A stretch of 64,000 nucleotides of DNA from Echinometra lucunter (lineage: Eukaryota > Echinodermata > Echinoidea > Camarodonta > Echinometridae), in assembly GCA_029962745.1 (NCBI GenBank), contig CM057160.1:3354433-3418432 (forward strand), given 5' to 3'. The position numbers and the translations under genes were made by a program. How positions within the stretch are numbered: position 1 is the stretch's first letter; every line of letters starts with the position of its first letter. Below, in pieces: positions 44,919 to 55,276 of the stretch. The notes under the pieces are model-generated. The model did not search any database. It was not told where the DNA came from and worked only from the letters and a program-made list of their open reading frames with translations.

Positions 44919-47693
44919 CTACTGAGTCCTTATTAATCGACTGAAATACATTGGTCCATAATTGGCTGATATTCTGGGCACAACAAGCTGCCCGTATCGA
45001 CAGTTTGGAAAGAAGCTGAAAACTTCCCCATAGGCACTTGCGAAAGGTGACAGATCAGCGACACTTGCACTGATGTCCAATTCCTCTTGGCATTTAGCTA
45101 CGGCATTGCCGACTACTCCATCGTTTTGTAGGGGTGACATGGTACACGTGGAGTAAACAACCGTCCCTCCGGGTTTGACAGCCTGAAGACCAGCACTGGT
45201 TTAAACAAAATGGAAGAAATGGAGACTTTTTTTAATACAGTGATTTTAGCTTACAGTGTTACATAGTGGAAACTCAGTAGAACAAGGTCCTTGGGACCAT
45301 CAAAATTACCTTGTTATAGAAGGAATTCTGTTTATCAGGTCTAAAAAAACAATAGAATATAAAGAGCTGGGACCGGAATATTACCTTGTTACATGTATAT
45401 CAGGGAATATTGTTATATCAGATCTCTTTCTACCGAGTTTCCACTGTATTACATTGAGCAAGCTTTTGGTTTGTTCAATGCATATGAAGATGAAAAAAAG
45501 TGCCATCAAATTTCCCAAATCATAAGTTTAAGGTTATTTTGAATCCTAGAAGAGAAATATGTTTCCCTCAGACTGAAATTAAATGTAGATAAAATATTGA
45601 AATTTTAACAGCTAATGGCACTGTGAAGGGTAATGCAAATATGTTCCATGAGAAATCTAGCATTATAAATTATAATTTTGTTATCTTTGTGTTCTTTATG
45701 TACTTGTCTCTGTCATATCTCACCTGGAAATGAAATTAATAAATAAATAAAATAAATAATATAAACCCTGGGGGGGGGGGGCACTGCCATTACAAGATGG
45801 ATACCATGCTCATACACAAAAACGTGTAAAAAGGGTTGCTTTTCACAGACTGGAGATGTACACGTGTAGAGTGAAAAGGGTATCAAAACTGCAAAAATCT
45901 GGAAAAAAAAGGTATACTTTAAAACAGCTTGATTTGAAAATACTTGTTTAGGGTGCTGAAAACATGACAAAATACTTGTTTAGGGTCCATTTTGAATTTT
46001 GAAAGTCCATGTATGAGCATGGTGTCCACCTTGAAATGACAGTGCCCCCCCCCCCTGGAATATAACAGAAATAAAGCCACTTGAAGACAAAGAAGTTTTC
46101 AACCGAAATCAATGCATTTTGGCTAATTTTCTCATAAAAAGTCAAGAGTTGACCAAAGAATTTTAGTATGAGGTATAACGTAAAAGTGGGTACCCAGCTT
46201 CGCGCATTGCAGTTGTGCTACGCGCTAGACTGTACAATATGTATTATACCTTGCGCGCATTTTGCTAGAATTGTGCGACAAGGTACCCACTTTGACGTCA
46301 TTTTGACGTCAAAGTGGGTACCCAGTTGAAACTGGGTCACAGCTGAGGGGTCAAAAATATCCTGAAATCTTACCACATTTGGGGGTTTCCTTGGCAACAC
46401 GACTTTTTAAAAAACTTGAGGCAAATGATTTTCTGCTAATAAAATCATGCTCTTTTAAATGAACTAACATTGTTTCAGCATTGGGTACCCCCTTTAAAGA
46501 TCTGGTTAAAGCAGAACTCCTCACTATCCCCCCCCCCTTCCACCCTACCTAGAGGCAGGAGCAATTTGCGGCTCCATGCAAACCACAACACTGATGGTAT
46601 GAAACCAAGGTAACGACTAGAAATAACAATTGAACTTACCAGAGGAGATCTGTCTGAAGCTGAGGTAGGTCCCATCTCTCTCTAGATCGACTCACTTTGA
46701 AAAGATTGTTATCTGTCTGGGTTGCAGATATCCGGTCTGTCAGGCAAGGTACATCTACCAATACCTGTGGGGGAAATCTTGCTGATTCATTTTGGTGCTC
46801 TCAAAAGTACAAGTAAAAAATGTAATCCGTAGAATAATAGGTAACTGACAGACCTGTAAGATAATGTACATGTAGTGATTGGATTGAGAATCTACGACAG
46901 AATTTGTACAAACCCAAACTTCTTTTTGTTTTAATATACATCACTGTTCCTGACAAAGCGGCTTTGTCTATGATTGCGTAGACTGGGCTTTCTTTTAATG
47001 TTGAAATGAATCACATACGACACAGGTATAGTATAATTCAGATACCTACCCGTTTCATAATCAATAATTGATCAAAAATTGCACTTCTGAATCACTTCTA
47101 CATGTACACCCCTCCCCTCAAACCTCCCCCCCAAACCTCCCCCCCCCCCAACACAAATTAAGTGGATTTCTCTGGGCACATGTCATTATTTATAAATGCC
47201 TTGGATTTCAGTATTGTGAATGATCCTATTGTTTCAACCTTCAATCCATTAAATTGTACAAGTACCTTATCATAAGCAGTTGGTTCTATCTGGCCCCATT
47301 CACACCCATTGAAACCTGACACGCGGATAGCTCCACTTGACCTTACACTCCTTGGTAGGTAGAGCCCCAGTACTTCATGCAGACGTTGTTTCCTGGATGG
47401 CACTTTCTCATTGGCTGTTAGGGTACCTACAGAGATGATCAGTTTATGTTACAGTGCTGTTATTAAGTACCACCAAATATATTCAAGTGTACATGAACAT
47501 GTCTAGAAGTAAAGGATAAGTTAAATAGTGACTTTATATACTATAGTTCAGTCTGTTCAGATGTCATAAGCACCGGTGTTTACCTACAGGATGTCAACAT
47601 TAATATGTTGACATATTAATCTACGAGATGGCCAGAAAAATGCTAGATTAAAATTTGCAAAGTAATTTGTGACATTTTGTTTGCTCTGTTTTT

Positions 47694-47724
<31 letters not shown>

Positions 47725-50208
47725 CGTTGTTTGTAAGATAATGGCTTTGTGCCTTGGTTAATTAGTGACAAAATTGGACTACAGTGCCCTTGTGTTACCA
47801 TAGGATTTCTAATAAAAAATGTTTTAATGTTTAATCAAACAATTTCCTTTCCATGACCCACTTTATCCCATGAAGATGAATTCAAAGTTGTATACAGGTA
47901 CATCGATAAATAGTTATCTGTTAAAAATTGTCATATGAAAGACTAATAAGCCTAGGAACACCGTCTTGTGCAAGTTCAGAAAAAGAGACAACATACACAA
48001 ATTCTGTAAAGGAACTCACTAATCAGCATGGTCTGTAGTATTGCAAGAGACTTCCCTCCTGGTCCAGCACATAGATCCAAGACAACATCATCTGTTTTAA
48101 GATCCATCGCCAACACCGGGAGGACAGAAGCCGGGTCTATAATATAATACTGAAGCTGCGTAAACTCACTGCCCCTTTTCGCTGGTGGTAACCTCTTGGA
48201 AGGGCCCCTTTGCACAAAGCATCTTAAATGGGGGCTTATCTCAAGTTCAACATCAACAACTTTGATTGAGTGAATGCAGGAGGTATCAGATGTCAGCTCA
48301 CTGAGACCCCCTTCCTCTAGCTCAAGCTGCTGCATAAGGTCCATTCTGTGCTCGTAGCCAGGGGCAACAATGTATCTACCATCCCACCATGGTTTTGTGG
48401 GCTGTCCAGAGTCTCTCTTTTCCAGCTGCCCTCCTCCAAAGACTCCTCCCTCCTCCAATTCTTCTTCCTCTCTTGCTCTCACCAACATCTCTCTCTCCTG
48501 TAGCTTCCGTGCCAAGGTAACATCATCCATTCTCTCTCTTCCTGAATCATCACTGGACTGCTCTACCCCTCTGCTTCCTGGGTTCCCACAACTTTCAGGG
48601 GCAACCTCCTGCCAGTTGCTCGGTTTCTGGGATCCTGTTTCCCTCTCCGTTGCGAGGAGTCTAACATTACCGGCAAGAGGTTGCACAAAGTCTTCTACCC
48701 CTATTGAGTGCAGCCTATCCACTGTGTCTTCTACATCACTGTAATTGTTGAGGAGTGCCCCTGAGCTCTGCATGGAGAGCAATGCCAGGCGAATAGATGG
48801 CCATTCATCTCCAAATAGTGGATGGTAGTTTTGGTCAAAATGCTTCAGGGCAAGCTCCGTTGGGTCATTCTTATGTTTTCCATATGACTGCGCATTAGAG
48901 GAAACGAAGAGTAATTAGCACATAATCTAATTTAGTTTTTGTGACAGAGGGTCCACAAGTGTGGTTAGGCCATAGAGATATATGCTAATAAGGCTAGAGT
49001 GCGCACTTGGCTAAATCGCTGTGATAACATGTAGCGCGGCCGCCATTATTATGTCGGGAAAAAGTCGCTTTACACGCTACATGACCAGCATATAAACAGG
49101 CATTCATCACGGCAATAAAAGTCTAAATCATGAGAAAAGTGTAGCAGATAGCATGGTCTCTTGTTGATTCCACATGTTCTTAATCTGTGTGTATCTCACT
49201 AGTTAGCCTTTAATCACGGTGACGTGCTGCTCTTTTCTTTGCTCTTATCCGCTTAACGCAAACTAAATACGTCTGTGATGGCGAGATCGTGGGGGGACTC
49301 ATTGATCTCCACGCAACCCAAGGCATCTGTTGCCCGACATGATAATGGCGGACTATGCTCCATGCGATCACAGAGCCTTTGCATACGCGTCAAATGCGAG
49401 TGCGCACTCTAGCCTAATTAGTATGTATCTCTATGGGTTAGGCCCACATACTTTTGATGCAGAGCCCTAAAAACATTCCAAATACACGAGCAGAAAGAGC
49501 TAAAATATTCTTCACATAATGTGGCATGTTTTATTGCAGCAGTATTTGTTGTTTGATGGTGAAATTCTTTTAAAGGTAAATAAGCACCAAAATCCTTAAA
49601 TTGGCATAATGATGGAAAGTTCAAGATCACTGTTTGGTTGGAAAACTTATCAACTTCCACCAACCTATTTTCATTACAGATACATGACCTTGAAACATGT
49701 AGCAATTGAATTAACAGAAAAAGACTGGTGCTGCCAATTCAAAGAAGAAAAGCTGATCAATTTAGCCCTGAAATAATTCCATTCATAAATGGATTTAAAG
49801 ACTGCTAAACCTTGCCAAGCCAAGGAATTACTTATGAAACATTTAAAAATGTCTACAAAGTGTACTACAGCTGTCTGACAAATCTTTCATATTCCCCATT
49901 TCCTAAACCATTCAGTGATTTTTGTATAAAGCATCTTCTCTTTTTTCTATACATTTGAAGAAAAAAGAAATTAATTTGTCTATGCATATGATGTAGATCA
50001 ATTTTTTTCAGCTCTGAATCTATAATCTTCTTCCCTTGAGTGTTATACTAATTCATAGCCAGAGGTTTGTAACTTGTTATATCCATGGTAATTGAAAAGA
50101 CTGATTAACCACGCAGGCATAAATAAAGCATATATCAAAACAATGATGGTGCAGATGATGATGATGATGATGATGAAAATAATAATAGTAATAACAATTA
50201 ATAATAAC

Positions 50209-50277
<69 letters not shown>

Positions 50278-50278
50278 G

Positions 50279-50334
<56 letters not shown>

Positions 50335-50356
50335 GATAATAATAATAATAATAATG

Positions 50357-50391
<35 letters not shown>

Positions 50392-50478
50392 TAATAATAA
50401 TAATGATAATAATAATAATAATAAGAAGAAGAATGATGATAATAACAATAATGATAATAATAATAATAATAATAATTC

Positions 50479-50513
<35 letters not shown>

Positions 50514-51290
50514 TTCTTATATAGCATGATCAGTGTAGGCCTATTACACCAAAAATTCTGGTTAGTGAATTTGACCCAATGATATCAATCGAAACCAACT
50601 GTCTGTCCCATTAAAATCCCATTGGATCAATTGGGACCAATTGACCCCATGGCTGGTAGGAATAGGATGTCAACAGGTATCGCATTTTGACCAATTGAAA
50701 CCTGTTAAGACCCACTGGTATGGTTGGACCTACTACTCATTGACCGCCTTTAATTGGTTACGTCCTATCTCAGAAAATATTCGTTGGTTTTCCCTTAATT
50801 TCGTCTCACTTGTGCAGAAAATGCAGCAAATTAACATCTCATGTTCAGATTGTTGACTCGTACGACACGCACGGAAATCTCGGCGACAAACGCATGAGAT
50901 TTTTTTTCACTCGGCGCCTGTGTGAGCTCATTATTTAAACAACCGCCTGTCCTCTCCTCTGTATTGATCAAGCACGTATTTATCATTTTCATTATCAAAG
51001 TTTTTTGAAAAATAATTAAATTCTGTTATTTCATCCTAATTTCTCTTGGACTTTGGTTTCGATAGCCTGTTGATTACTGTGGGGTATTGCGCCAAGTTCC
51101 ACGCGTACCTTTTTATTTCATGCGCAGGAAAGCATTGCGTGAAGGTGGTTGGTTTAAAAAAAAAAGGTGGTCGATGAATAGTAGAGCTACCATACCAACT
51201 GAAACCAGCTGAATACCAAGTGAAATTGGTTTTGATTGGTTTTTCGTCTTAGGCTCCCTTAGCTTAGATTAAGCATCCAGCAATACCGGT

Positions 51291-51328
<38 letters not shown>

Positions 51329-51723
51329 CCATCATCATCACCATCATCATCATTATATCATTGACATCATTATCAGCATCATCACATCATTATCAATATG
51401 AATATCATCATCCTCATTATCATAAAAAAAAAATTAGTTAGCATGTAAAGTTAGACCCTAACAAGTAACAACATCCATATTAGTAACCAACCATCATCAG
51501 GATCATGACCATACTTTAGCCAAGGCTTAGGCTAGCTTAGCCTTAGGGTCTAATGTTACATGTACATGCATGACATGCATGGTCTAAGTTCTAACGTTAG
51601 CCTCTAACTGTTAGCCTTAGGCATTACCAGTTTCTGTTTTGTCTTCTTTCCTCTGGTGGCAATTTCTCTGAAGTGTCTCACTTCCAGAAAAAGAGACATT
51701 CGCCTGGAAACGTGTGATAACAT
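44919..51723 (-). CDS. NSUN4: Mitochondrial rRNA 5-methylcytosine methyltransferase NSUN4
   Basis: NSUN4 makes 5-methylcytosine in mitochondrial small-subunit rRNA and acts with MTERF4 in mitoribosome assembly. Minus-strand exons: 51723-51628, 48887-48020, 47426-47266, 46764-46640, 45195-44919 (stop TAG). All are GT/AG and all phases close, giving 508 residues. Exon 1 (MLSHVSRRMSLFLEVRHFRE...) is Arg-rich and free of acidic clusters, as expected of a mitochondrial presequence. Then come HFDQNYHPLFGDEWPSIRLA, the SAM-binding motif I LDLCAGPGGKSLAIL (about 302-316), motif IV LVDVPC with Cys382, motif VI VVYSTC with Cys434 (the expected nucleophile), and the C-terminal GQLVVPRISANYGPMYF. It is longer than human (384), mainly from a Glu/Arg-rich insert in exon 2 (about residues 90-200). 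It converges with FANCG and diverges from UBE2J1. Confidence 0.96.
45264..45446 (-). mobile_element. pogo/Tigger-like MITE, copy 2
   Basis: TAGTGGAAACTCAGTAG and ACCGAGTTTCCACTGTA ends. The interior is the reverse complement of 28762-28944 (ACCTTGTTATA, GGGACCGGAATATTACC). It lies in NSUN4 intron 4. Confidence 0.85.
45765..46058. mobile_element. Short G-run TIR element with AATATAA target duplication
   Basis: CCCTGG plus a G run, CACTGCCATTACAAGATGG and ACCATGCTCATACAC at the left; the inverse GAGCATGGTGTCCACC, TGAAATGACAGTG and a C run at the right. AATATAA flanks both ends (45758-45764 and 46059-46065). Ends and inner ACCATGCTC words relate it to the element at 22635-23620. Confidence 0.85.
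46096..46496 (-). mobile_element. About 400-bp dispersed repeat, copy 2
   Basis: Reverse complement of 6645-7046 with few differences. It starts on the minus strand with AAAGGGGGTACCCAATGCTG. It lies in NSUN4 intron 4. Confidence 0.87.
47697..47728. repeat. (TTG)n microsatellite
   Basis: About nine TTG triplets in NSUN4 intron 2. Confidence 0.9.
48937..49800 (+). repeat. About 400-bp dispersed repeat, copy 2, split by a MITE
   Basis: Its left piece (48937-48971, GTGACAGAGGGTCC..GTGTGGTTAGGCC) and right piece (49436-49800, GATGCAGAGCCCTAAAAA onward) together correspond to 43824-44228. The MITE at 48972-49435 interrupts it. Confidence 0.75.
48972..49435. mobile_element. TIR MITE with 8-9-bp target duplication, inserted in an older repeat
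   Basis: Inverted ends ATAGAGATATATGCTAATAA and GGCTAGAGTGCGCAC (left) against GTGCGCACTCTAGCC and TAATTAGTATGTATCTCTAT (right). GGTTAGGCC occurs on both sides (48963-48971, 49436-49444). The sibling repeat at about 43855 shows the uninterrupted arrangement. An 8-9 bp duplication suggests a hAT or Mutator-type source. It lies in NSUN4 intron 1. Confidence 0.87.
50155..50515. repeat. (AAT)n microsatellite, about 360 bp
   Basis: Nearly continuous AAT/GAT triplets. It produces long poly-Asn, poly-Ile and poly-Leu frames on both strands that are not genes. Confidence 0.97.
51291..51425. repeat. (CAT)n microsatellite
   Basis: TCA/CAT triplets, then degenerate. It starts about 200 bases past the NSUN4 exon 1 donor, inside intron 1. 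Confidence 0.92.
51628..51723 (-). CDS. NSUN4: NSUN4 exon 1, mitochondrial presequence
   Basis: 32 codons: MLSHVSRRMSLFLEVR then HFREIATRGKKTKQKL, ending on a codon boundary at donor CTG|GTAATG. It joins exon 2 (SYGKHKNDPTELALKHFD) in phase 0. The distance to the conserved HFD matches that in vertebrate NSUN4 to within a few residues. The exon lies 2.7 kb upstream of exon 2. Confidence 0.85.
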
Positions 51724-52075
51724 TTTTCGTCCCTGCTTACAATTAAGTAACAAGTTACAGCTTCCTAATACACATAGTCACAGTCAGCGCAGAAAAGATC
51801 TATGAAACGCACGTGTGGTTTGTTGTTGTTTGTTGGCATTTGACCCTTTAAAACTGCAGTCCTTAGTTAGAGTCTAAAATCACCGCTGGTTGGTCAATAA
51901 AGAATCATGTAAGCTATCCCCACCAATCAAAGATCGCGACGTATGGTAGAATACCACGAAGTAGTTCACGGTGATTCATGAACGAGATAACGCCACGTCG
52001 CTTTACTATAAATCCGTTCTCAGAAGAGTATTTTCATGAATTCATTGAGCCATATTTTGTGAAATACTTAACACC
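51724..52075. promoter_or_regulatory. Bidirectional promoter region NSUN4 / UBE2J1
   Basis: Only 352 bases separate the two divergent start codons. The interval is free of repeats. It contains a CCAAT box at about 51923-51927 and a GATCGCGACG CpG-containing stretch, without a clear TATA box. Confidence 0.65.
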
Positions 52076-52106
52076 ATGCATGCTACATACTCAAGAAGGA
52101 GCCCAG
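51978..52106 (+). other. Possible uORF overlapping the UBE2J1 start
   Basis: An ATG at 51978 opens a frame (MNEITPRRFTINPF...) that overlaps the UBE2J1 ATG in another frame. After splicing to exon 2 it would stop within five codons (CTG TCA AAC GGC TGA). Its start context (T at -3) is weak, against A at -3 for the main ATG. It is relevant only if transcription starts upstream of it. Confidence 0.45.
52076..52106 (+). CDS. UBE2J1: UBE2J1 exon 1 (31 bases of coding sequence)
   Basis: ATG CAT GCT ACA TAC TCA AGA AGG AGC CCA G, then donor GTAAGTG. The partial codon G joins CT at 60226 to give Ala11. Context ACACCATGC has A at -3. The match to the start of the family in length and in the SPAVKRLMKE junction makes this call strong despite its size. 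Confidence 0.88.
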
Positions 52107-55100
52107 GTAAGTGTTACACTTACAATGAGAATTTTTTGCATTTTTCTCCTATCATTGATCATATCGGTCCCACATATCTATAATCCTGTTTGGTTCATGG
52201 ACATACACGTAGAAACATGTCATGACTGAGTAACCCAGATGTTGTGTATCCAGACAGTCGATTTAAAACAGCCATTTTAAAGAAGTTTACCAGCAATATT
52301 CCTTAAATTTTCTAACACTTGTGTTAGACAATATTATAAAGAACAAATATTGATGATGATTAGTGCTTTTTAATAAGGCAGTGTATATAGCCACACGCGT
52401 GTGGCTTACGGCCACACGCGTGTGGTTGTATCCAAAGCATCGACATGAGGATACAACCACACTCAACTGAATTCCCACTTATACTCTGCGCCGCTACAGC
52501 TATCGCCAGTGTGTATGTATGCACTGCACAAGCGGTGTGTCCGTGTTGCCAAACCCCAAAACTTGGATCGTCACGAAGGTTTTATCTCTTGAAATTCACT
52601 GAAATACAAACAATATTGTGCTATATTGTCACCTGCTTGCTGAACAGGTGAGAATGAAGTGAAAATATTGTTTGTATAATAAGTGAAATCGAGAGATAAA
52701 ACCTTCGTGACGATCCAAGTTTTGCAAGTCGCAACACATACCATCGCATGAATACACATCGCTTGTGCAGTGCAGTACACACTAGCGATAGCTGTCGCGG
52801 CACAGACTTCAAGTGGGAATTCAGACAAGTGTGGCTGTATCCTCATATCGATGCTGTGGATACAACCACACGCGTGTGGCCGTAAGGTAAAGACACACGC
52901 GTGTGGCTGTATACACTGCCTTTTAATAAGGCAGTGTATACAACATGTACAACCACACGCCGTGTGTCTAGCTTGAGGCCACACCCGTGTGGTTGTATCC
53001 ACAGCATCGATACAGCTACACTTGTCTGAATTCCCACTTATACTCTGCGCTGTGACAGCCATCGCTAGTGTGTATGTATGCACTGCACAAGCGATGTGTA
53101 AATTCATGCGACGGTGTGTTGCCAAACCCCAAAACTTGGATCGTCACGAAGGTTTTATCTCTTGAAATTCACTGAAATACAAACAATATTGTTACTATAT
53201 TGTCACCTGCTCGCTGACCAGGTGAGAATGAAGTGAAAATACTTTGGCAATATCATGTTTCAGGCCCCACCTCTAATATAGTTTGAATGTGGGGCTGATT
53301 ACCCCACGAAGTATCAGGCCTACATTTTATTATTCGTTCAATAGTTGATCGATCATGAAACTCATTTTTACATTTTCACATTTTTAACATTACTCGATTG
53401 ACCACTCCCTAATATATACTCGTGTTTACGGCCCCACCAAATGGGATTATGAATTGATTATCACGGCAATGGGGCTGATGGGCATCAGCCCCCCTGCTGT
53501 GTTAATCACGTTTGGATCCCGTTTGGTGGGGCCGTAAACACGAGTATATATACTGTGCTCATCAGCCCCGTACTGTATTAATCATATTTGAATTGCGTTT
53601 GGTGGGGCCGTTAACATGAGTGTATATATAAGAGAGTTTTAAAAGGAGATAATGATGATTAAACGTGATGATCGATCAACACATTCTTTTCAAAAAATTG
53701 TGAAAGTCTGTCGTCTTCTATTTCTGTCCTAGTTAGCTGTGGTCTAAGTTAGGTCAGGAGAGATAATCGATCATGATGTATGTGGGCATCAGCCCCACTC
53801 ACCATGCATTAATTAAGTGGGGCCTGAAACATGATTATGCCAATACTTTTTGTATAATAAGTGAAATCGAGAGATAAAACCTTCATGCATTCAAGTTTTG
53901 CAAGTCGCAACACATGCCATCGCTTGTGCAGTGCGCATGCACACTAGCGATATAGCTAGCTGTCGCGGCACAGACTTCAAGTGGGAATTCAGACGAGTGT
54001 GGCTATATCCTCATGTTGATGCTGTGGATACAACCACACACATGTGGCCGTAAGGTAAAGACACACGTGTGTGGCTGTATACACTGCCTTTTAATAAATA
54101 GTTTTGCAGAATGCAAAGACGGATTAAGTCTAAGACGTAAGAGAAGGCTTCATTTTATTTTTTCAGTAGAAGTGCAGGGCTGATTTGGGAGACAATGCAA
54201 GTCTTTACAGTACAAGAAAAAAGAAAGTATACAAAAACCAACGCAAATAACGGGTCACAACGAATTTTCCGTTGGCAAGTTCGTTACAACGAATTGCAAC
54301 GGTTCTTTATTTCCTGAAAATTGGTTGGGTCGGTACCAACGAATTTAATGAATTTAATGAATTTAATGAATTTCAAAAACGAAGATCGGTCGGCAAGAAA
54401 GCATTAAATCTATTGAATTCGTTTGAAACTTTTCTGGACAAAACTTATCGTGAATGATGAGACCCCAATGAATCTAGCGGATCCTAAAAAAAAGCAACGC
54501 ACCCTGCCAGTACATGGCCAAGCTCCATCAAATGCATGCAACGCGTCGCGTCAAAATCAGGGTATGGTACACACGCATTTCTTACATGTATGGCAGAGCG
54601 ACCCAACTTCGCGCAGGTCCAAACTTCGCGCACAGGACCATATCTAAAAAACTAGAAAAGATTGTGAAAAACTGGTAGCACCAACGGAAAGAGCACCCTA
54701 AAATCACCCTGTAAGTTACTTTCCTTTTGAAATTATAGAAGGAATTTTGAAATTATGAATGAAAAATCGGCAAATTTGGCAGCGTTTTGCGTTCGTTCTG
54801 ACAAAAACTGGACTTGTCGACAAGGGTCTAGAATTCCTCTTTTCGAGAGACGATCTCATCAAAATTGTAAAATGTGGTATCAAATTATTCAGAGGCATTT
54901 TGTCTTCCTAGTAATGCAATTATCTTACCTTTTATGGATCTCTATTTTGTATTAATCACTTGAAAATTGGCGTGCGCGAAGTTAGGTCTCGTTATTTTTG
55001 TAACACTTTTCCAGGTCCAGAGCGGTGCGATACGACATCGAATTTTGCGATCGCGATATCTCGGGAATTCTTCGTAAATAACATGTTCTTCTTGACCCTG

Positions 55101-55235
55101 ACGAAGACAAAGATGTGAAACGACCCCTCGCTTCCAATTCCTTTATTCGGCAATCAATTTTATTTGAGAAAAAAAAAAGCTCAAACCGATTGCCACATTT
55201 GCTTATGTGGTTGCTTCTCTCTCTCTCTCTCTCTC

Positions 55236-55276
<41 letters not shown>

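Noticed and set aside
50043..50482. Poly-Asn, poly-Ile and poly-Leu ORFs up to 145 codons
   Set aside because: They are translations of an AAT microsatellite.
51978..52229. 83-codon ORF as the N-terminus of a gene
   Set aside because: The real UBE2J1 start lies in another frame at 52076, with a product matching the family start without gaps. The longer ORF reads through a strong donor.
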